From Desulfovibrio sp. UBA4079 (lineage in GTDB: Bacteria > Desulfobacterota > Desulfovibrionia > Desulfovibrionales > Desulfovibrionaceae), in the NCBI GenBank assembly GCA_002382645.1, contig DFYP01000078.1:3244-12574 (forward strand): DNA of 9,331 nucleotides, in the 5' to 3' direction. Made by a program: the position numbers and the translations under genes. Each line of letters opens with the position of its first letter. Positions within the stretch are counted from its first letter, which is position 1. The notes below the pieces were generated by a model. That model saw nothing but the letters and a program-made list of their open reading frames with translations, was not told the DNA's origin and did not search any database. Positions 6,951 to 9,331 of the stretch are shown one piece after another.

Positions 6951-7828
6951 GCCGAGGCGCTCTGTTCGGGCAGGAAGCGGTCCCAGGGCAGGCTTTCGGC
7001 CGCGGGCCGCACGGGCTGGGTCTCGCGCCGCAGGGCCGCGTTCTCCAGGAGCAGGCGCACCTGGCGCTCGTTGGGCGTGCGGCCGGGACCCATGGGCAGG
7101 GCCCAGGACTCGCCCCGCAGCAGGGCCAGGGCCCAGCGCAGCACCAGGTCCGGGAAGAAGGCGTGGTTGCGGACCACCACAAGGGCCTCGTGGCGGCCGC
7201 TCACGTCCGGGGTCTGGCCGGGCGTCGAGGCCACGAGCAGGGGCTGGCGGGTCCGGGCCAGGGTGAAGCCGTTCTGCGCGGCCCGGATCCAGAGTTCCCA
7301 GAAGCCGAAGCGGGTGCGCGGACCCAGCCCGCCGCAGGCCTCGAACAGCGCGCGCTTGAGCAGCACGGCCCGGCCCAGGGGATTGCCGGTCTGGAGGACC
7401 CGGGGGTTGAAGTCCGGCAGGTTGTGGCGGCGCAGGACCCGGCCGTCGGAGAGCATGCGGTCGCTGTAGGCCGCGTCCGCGCCGTTCTCCAGGGCCGTCA
7501 GGCAGGTTTCCAGGTAGTTGGGGAGCAGCCGGTGGCCGGGCATGAGAAAGAGGAGATGGCGCCCTTCGGCCCGGGCCGCCCCGGCATTGGCCAGGCCCGT
7601 GGAGCCCTCGGCGGGCGTGTCCAGGAGCAGGAACTCCCGGCAGGGCAGAATGGCGCTCCAGCGCAGCAGTCCGGCGGGAAAGGGGGCGCCCTCGCTGGAA
7701 CGCACCGCCACCACCTGAACGTCGGCCAGGCTCGCGGTCTGCCGGACCAGGGATCGCAGCAGGGAATGGAAGAGGCGGATATCGCCGTCCATGGTCAGGA
7801 CCATGGACACATTCGGCTGGCTCAGCAT
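6947..7828 (-). CDS. GT2-like glycosyltransferase, apparently without the usual catalytic Asp residues
   Basis: The 293 residues follow the plan of a family 2 glycosyltransferase (GT-A fold). There is an N-terminal strand VSMVLTM (7-13), a helix ending SLVRQT (26-31), a strand VQVVAV (37-42), the segment GLANAGAARAEGRHLLFLMPG (78-98) and WELWIRAAQNGF (177-188), which matches the usual ED-x-L-x-R-x-x-x-G-F helix. Two expected metal/nucleotide sites are altered. The strand that normally ends VDDGS/D reads VAVRSSEG, and the usual FLDADD (DxD) reads FLMPGH at 94-99. YSDRM at 121-125 keeps one Asp that could stand in. It may use another metal arrangement or be a non-catalytic relative. No signal peptide or membrane segment is visible, so it should be cytoplasmic. 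The start at 7828 has a good ribosome site, AGGAAGGG (complement of 7835-7842), six bases upstream. It is divergent from another glycosyltransferase-like gene, which suggests a shared surface-glycan or flagellin-glycosylation role (inference). Confidence 0.75.
   Translation of the reverse strand: MLSQPNVSMVLTMDGDIRLFHSLLRSLVRQTASLADVQVVAVRSSEGAPFPAGLLRWSAILPCREFLLLDTPAEGSTGLANAGAARAEGRHLLFLMPGHRLLPNYLETCLTALENGADAAYSDRMLSDGRVLRRHNLPDFNPRVLQTGNPLGRAVLLKRALFEACGGLGPRTRFGFWELWIRAAQNGFTLARTRQPLLVASTPGQTPDVSGRHEALVVVRNHAFFPDLVLRWALALLRGESWALPMGPGRTPNERQVRLLLENAALRRETQPVRPAAESLPWDRFLPEQSASA
7787..7808. repeat. Perfect 22-base inverted repeat in the start of the GT2-like gene
   Basis: GTCCATGGT (7787-7795) and ACCATGGAC (7800-7808) are exact reverse complements around CAGG. 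It lies about 20 bases inside the minus-strand gene, covering codons 8 to 14 (MVLTMD region). In the mRNA it would fold into a 9-bp hairpin just after the start codon. It could influence translation or be chance; the reading frame is not disturbed. Confidence 0.6.
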
Positions 7829-8036
7829 GGGTTTCCCTTCCTTGGGATGACGCGGTGTTCTGCGCCGTCACAGGGCCCTATTCGGGCCTTTCGCCCCTCT
7901 TATCGACCCGATCCTGTCAGAACTTTAGGATTGGTCCTGAAATTTCTTTCTGGAAAACCTCGGGAAATAGTTTAACAGTACTTGGCAACTGGCTTTTCGC
8001 GGCGCGCCCCGTGTCGGGCGGGCGCAGGCGGGGGAC
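7829..8036. promoter_or_regulatory. Divergent intergenic region between two glycosyltransferase-like genes
   Basis: These 208 bases must hold promoters for both the minus-strand gene and the plus-strand gene at 8037. The middle (about 7912-7990) is clearly richer in A and T than its surroundings, with runs such as AAATTTCTTTCT and AAATAGTTTAACAGTA, as expected of promoter DNA. I could not find a pair of good -35/-10 boxes on either strand. A small imperfect hairpin, AGG(G)CCC-TATTC-GGGCCT at 7872-7889, would lie in the leader of the minus-strand transcript. No small gene is evident. Confidence 0.45.
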
Positions 8037-9331
8037 ATGCCCAAATTTCTAGACTACCGGGTGGAGTCTGTGCTCCGTGACGGCCGTCTGGCCGACCTGC
8101 GGGTGTTTCCCGGCGACAAGAGCTGGACCCTCTGGGGGCGGCGCGGACCCCAGGCCGAGGAGGCCCTCCTGCCCTTGGCCGGAGAGGGCCTGCCCGTGCT
8201 TCTGGGCTCGGGCCTGGGCCGGGCCCTGGAACTCCTCCTGGAGCGCGGGGGCCCCCTGGCCGTGGTGGACCGCGAGACCCCGATCCTGGCCTGCACCGGC
8301 CTGCGCGAGCGCTTCGGCGCGCACCCCGGCCTGCTTTGGCTGGATGACCCGGATCCCCAGGCGGTGCTCGCGGCGCTTTCCCGCTGGCAGCTGGAGCAGG
8401 GCGGCAGTCCCTTCGCGCCCCTGGCCCTGCCGCTCTGGCTGCGCCTGGACCCGGACTACTACGGCGTCCTGCACACGGCCCTGGAGGCCAGCCGGAGGGC
8501 GGATTTCTGGTCCAAGGCCCGGCAGCCCCGGTTCGCCCGGACCCAGCCCCGGGTGCTCCTGTTCCAGCGGCCCTATTTCCTCATGGAGGAGATCACCCAG
8601 GCCCTCACCGCCCTGGACCTGCCCTGGCGCGGCCTGGACGTGGGCCCGGGCCCGGAGCTGCGGCCCGGGTTCCTGGAGGACTTGCTGGCCGCGGCCGTGG
8701 ACTTCCAGCCGGACTTCGCGCTCACCGTGAACCACTTCGGCCTGGACCGCGAGGGCCGCATGAGCGAGCTGCTGGAGCGGCTCGGCCTGCCCCTGGCCTC
8801 CTGGTTCGTGGACAATCCGCACCTCATCCTGTCCCGCTACCAGGGCCTGAACCGGCCCGGCACGGCCGTGTTCACCTGGGACCGGGACAATCTGGAGAGC
8901 CTCGCGGCCCTGGGTTTCGGCCAGGCGCACTATCTGCCCCTGGCCACGGACCCCCGGCGCTTCCGGCCGGATGCCGGGGAAATCCCGGAATCCTGGCGCG
9001 CGGACGTGTCCTTTGTGGGCAACTCCATGCGCCGGGCCGTGGACGCCTGCCGGGAATCCCTGGCCGGGCATCCGGAACTCGTGGCGGACTATGAATTCCT
9101 GGCCTCGGCCTTTGCCGCCTCCAGCGAGACCTCGGTGGAGCGCTTTCTCCGCGCCCGCGCGCCCGAGACCTGGGCCCGCAGCGCGGCCCTGCCGGACCTG
9201 GAGAGCCGCCTGGCCTTCGAGTCCCTGCTCACCTGGGAGGCCACCCGGCAGTACCGCCTGGACTGCGTGCGGCGGCTCCTGCCCCTGCGGCCCCTGGTGG
9301 CCGGGGACGAGGGCTGGCGGCCGGCCCTGGG
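8037..9331 (+). CDS. CgeB/DUF3880-type glycosyltransferase-like protein (3' partial)
   Basis: The frame opens at ATG 8037, next to an AGGCGGGGGA ribosome site (8026-8035), and has no stop before the window ends, giving 431 visible residues. The N-terminal ~120 residues are a poorly conserved domain with a glycine-rich stretch, LLGSGLGRALELLLERGG, followed by LAVVDRE, as in a nucleotide-binding fold. The middle part matches what I know of DUF3880: VNHFGLDREG (231-240), then a segment reading LASWFVDNPH, FTWDRDNLESLAALGF and YLPLATDPRRF. VSFVGNSM (324-331) is the usual start of the C-terminal CgeB-type glycosyltransferase domain, which begins but is cut off here. No signal peptide or membrane segment is seen. 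Such proteins are frequent in Desulfovibrio genomes near surface or flagellar glycan genes, but the acceptor is unknown. It diverges from the GT2-like gene. Confidence 0.8.
   Translation, partial: MPKFLDYRVESVLRDGRLADLRVFPGDKSWTLWGRRGPQAEEALLPLAGEGLPVLLGSGLGRALELLLERGGPLAVVDRETPILACTGLRERFGAHPGLLWLDDPDPQAVLAALSRWQLEQGGSPFAPLALPLWLRLDPDYYGVLHTALEASRRADFWSKARQPRFARTQPRVLLFQRPYFLMEEITQALTALDLPWRGLDVGPGPELRPGFLEDLLAAAVDFQPDFALTVNHFGLDREGRMSELLERLGLPLASWFVDNPHLILSRYQGLNRPGTAVFTWDRDNLESLAALGFGQAHYLPLATDPRRFRPDAGEIPESWRADVSFVGNSMRRAVDACRESLAGHPELVADYEFLASAFAASSETSVERFLRARAPETWARSAALPDLESRLAFESLLTWEATRQYRLDCVRRLLPLRPLVAGDEGWRPAL

Noticed and set aside
7981..7998. Possible sigma-54 promoter (TTGGCAACTGGCTTTT) before the gene at 8037
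   Set aside because: The -24-like TGGCA is present, but the -12 element reads TTTT and lacks the GC required in TTGC, so I do not call it.
8049..9071. 340-codon minus-strand frame opposite the CgeB-like gene
   Set aside because: The plus-strand frame from 8037 carries DUF3880/CgeB motifs and a ribosome site. The antisense frame is low-complexity Gly/Gln/Ala/Pro.

Overview
The window looks like DNA from Desulfovibrio-type deltaproteobacteria (Desulfobacterota), but it is probably not all from one genome. From about 2090 to the end it is very GC-rich, with strong CTG/CTC, GAG and AAG codon preference. This part carries a compact housekeeping operon and two glycosyltransferase-like genes, a style familiar from Desulfovibrionaceae. 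Positions 1 to about 2080 are less GC-rich, use more AAA, GAA, CTT and TTG codons, and carry the end of a SPOR-domain gene and the start of a zinc-uptake operon.

Layout. (1) 3-485: the 3' end of a SPOR-domain protein. (2) 486-724: an intergenic stretch with a TTGACA box and a perfect TGCAAC-AAA-GTTGCA palindrome, a likely metal-repressor operator. (3) 725-1654: znuA-like periplasmic zinc-binding protein. (4) 1651-3612: one uninterrupted frame whose first ~147 codons are a ZnuC-type transporter ATPase and whose remainder is a cytoplasmic ABC-F protein with two ATP sites. The two are spliced at the shared LSGG signature. The permease gene znuB, expected after znuC, is absent. (5) 3609-4016 NudG/MutT-like Nudix hydrolase, 4033-4908 metF, 4921-5949 asd and 5949-6890 a class IV aminotransferase, packed with overlaps or gaps of at most 16 bases, then a 12-bp-stem terminator at 6914-6940. 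(6) 6947-7828, minus strand: a GT2-like protein that seems to lack the usual metal- and nucleotide-binding aspartates. (7) 7829-8036: a divergent, partly AT-rich intergenic region. (8) 8037-9331: a CgeB/DUF3880-type glycosyltransferase-like gene running off the window.

How the genes fit together. The operon after the junction joins nucleotide-pool or ribosome-associated functions (ABC-F, Nudix) to amino-acid and one-carbon metabolism. Asd makes aspartate semialdehyde, the branch point to lysine, threonine and homocysteine/methionine. MetF makes the methyl-tetrahydrofolate that methylates homocysteine. The class IV aminotransferase could serve branched-chain amino acids, D-alanine or folate (pabC); its substrate cannot be read from the sequence. 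The zinc operon is self-contained and cut off.

The most notable observation is the ZnuC/ABC-F splice with a composition change at the same point. It is best explained by a chimeric contig or amplification artefact at a conserved ABC motif, and less likely by a real domain-swapping recombination. I see no CRISPR array, mobile element, tRNA or rRNA, and no convincing new multi-gene system.
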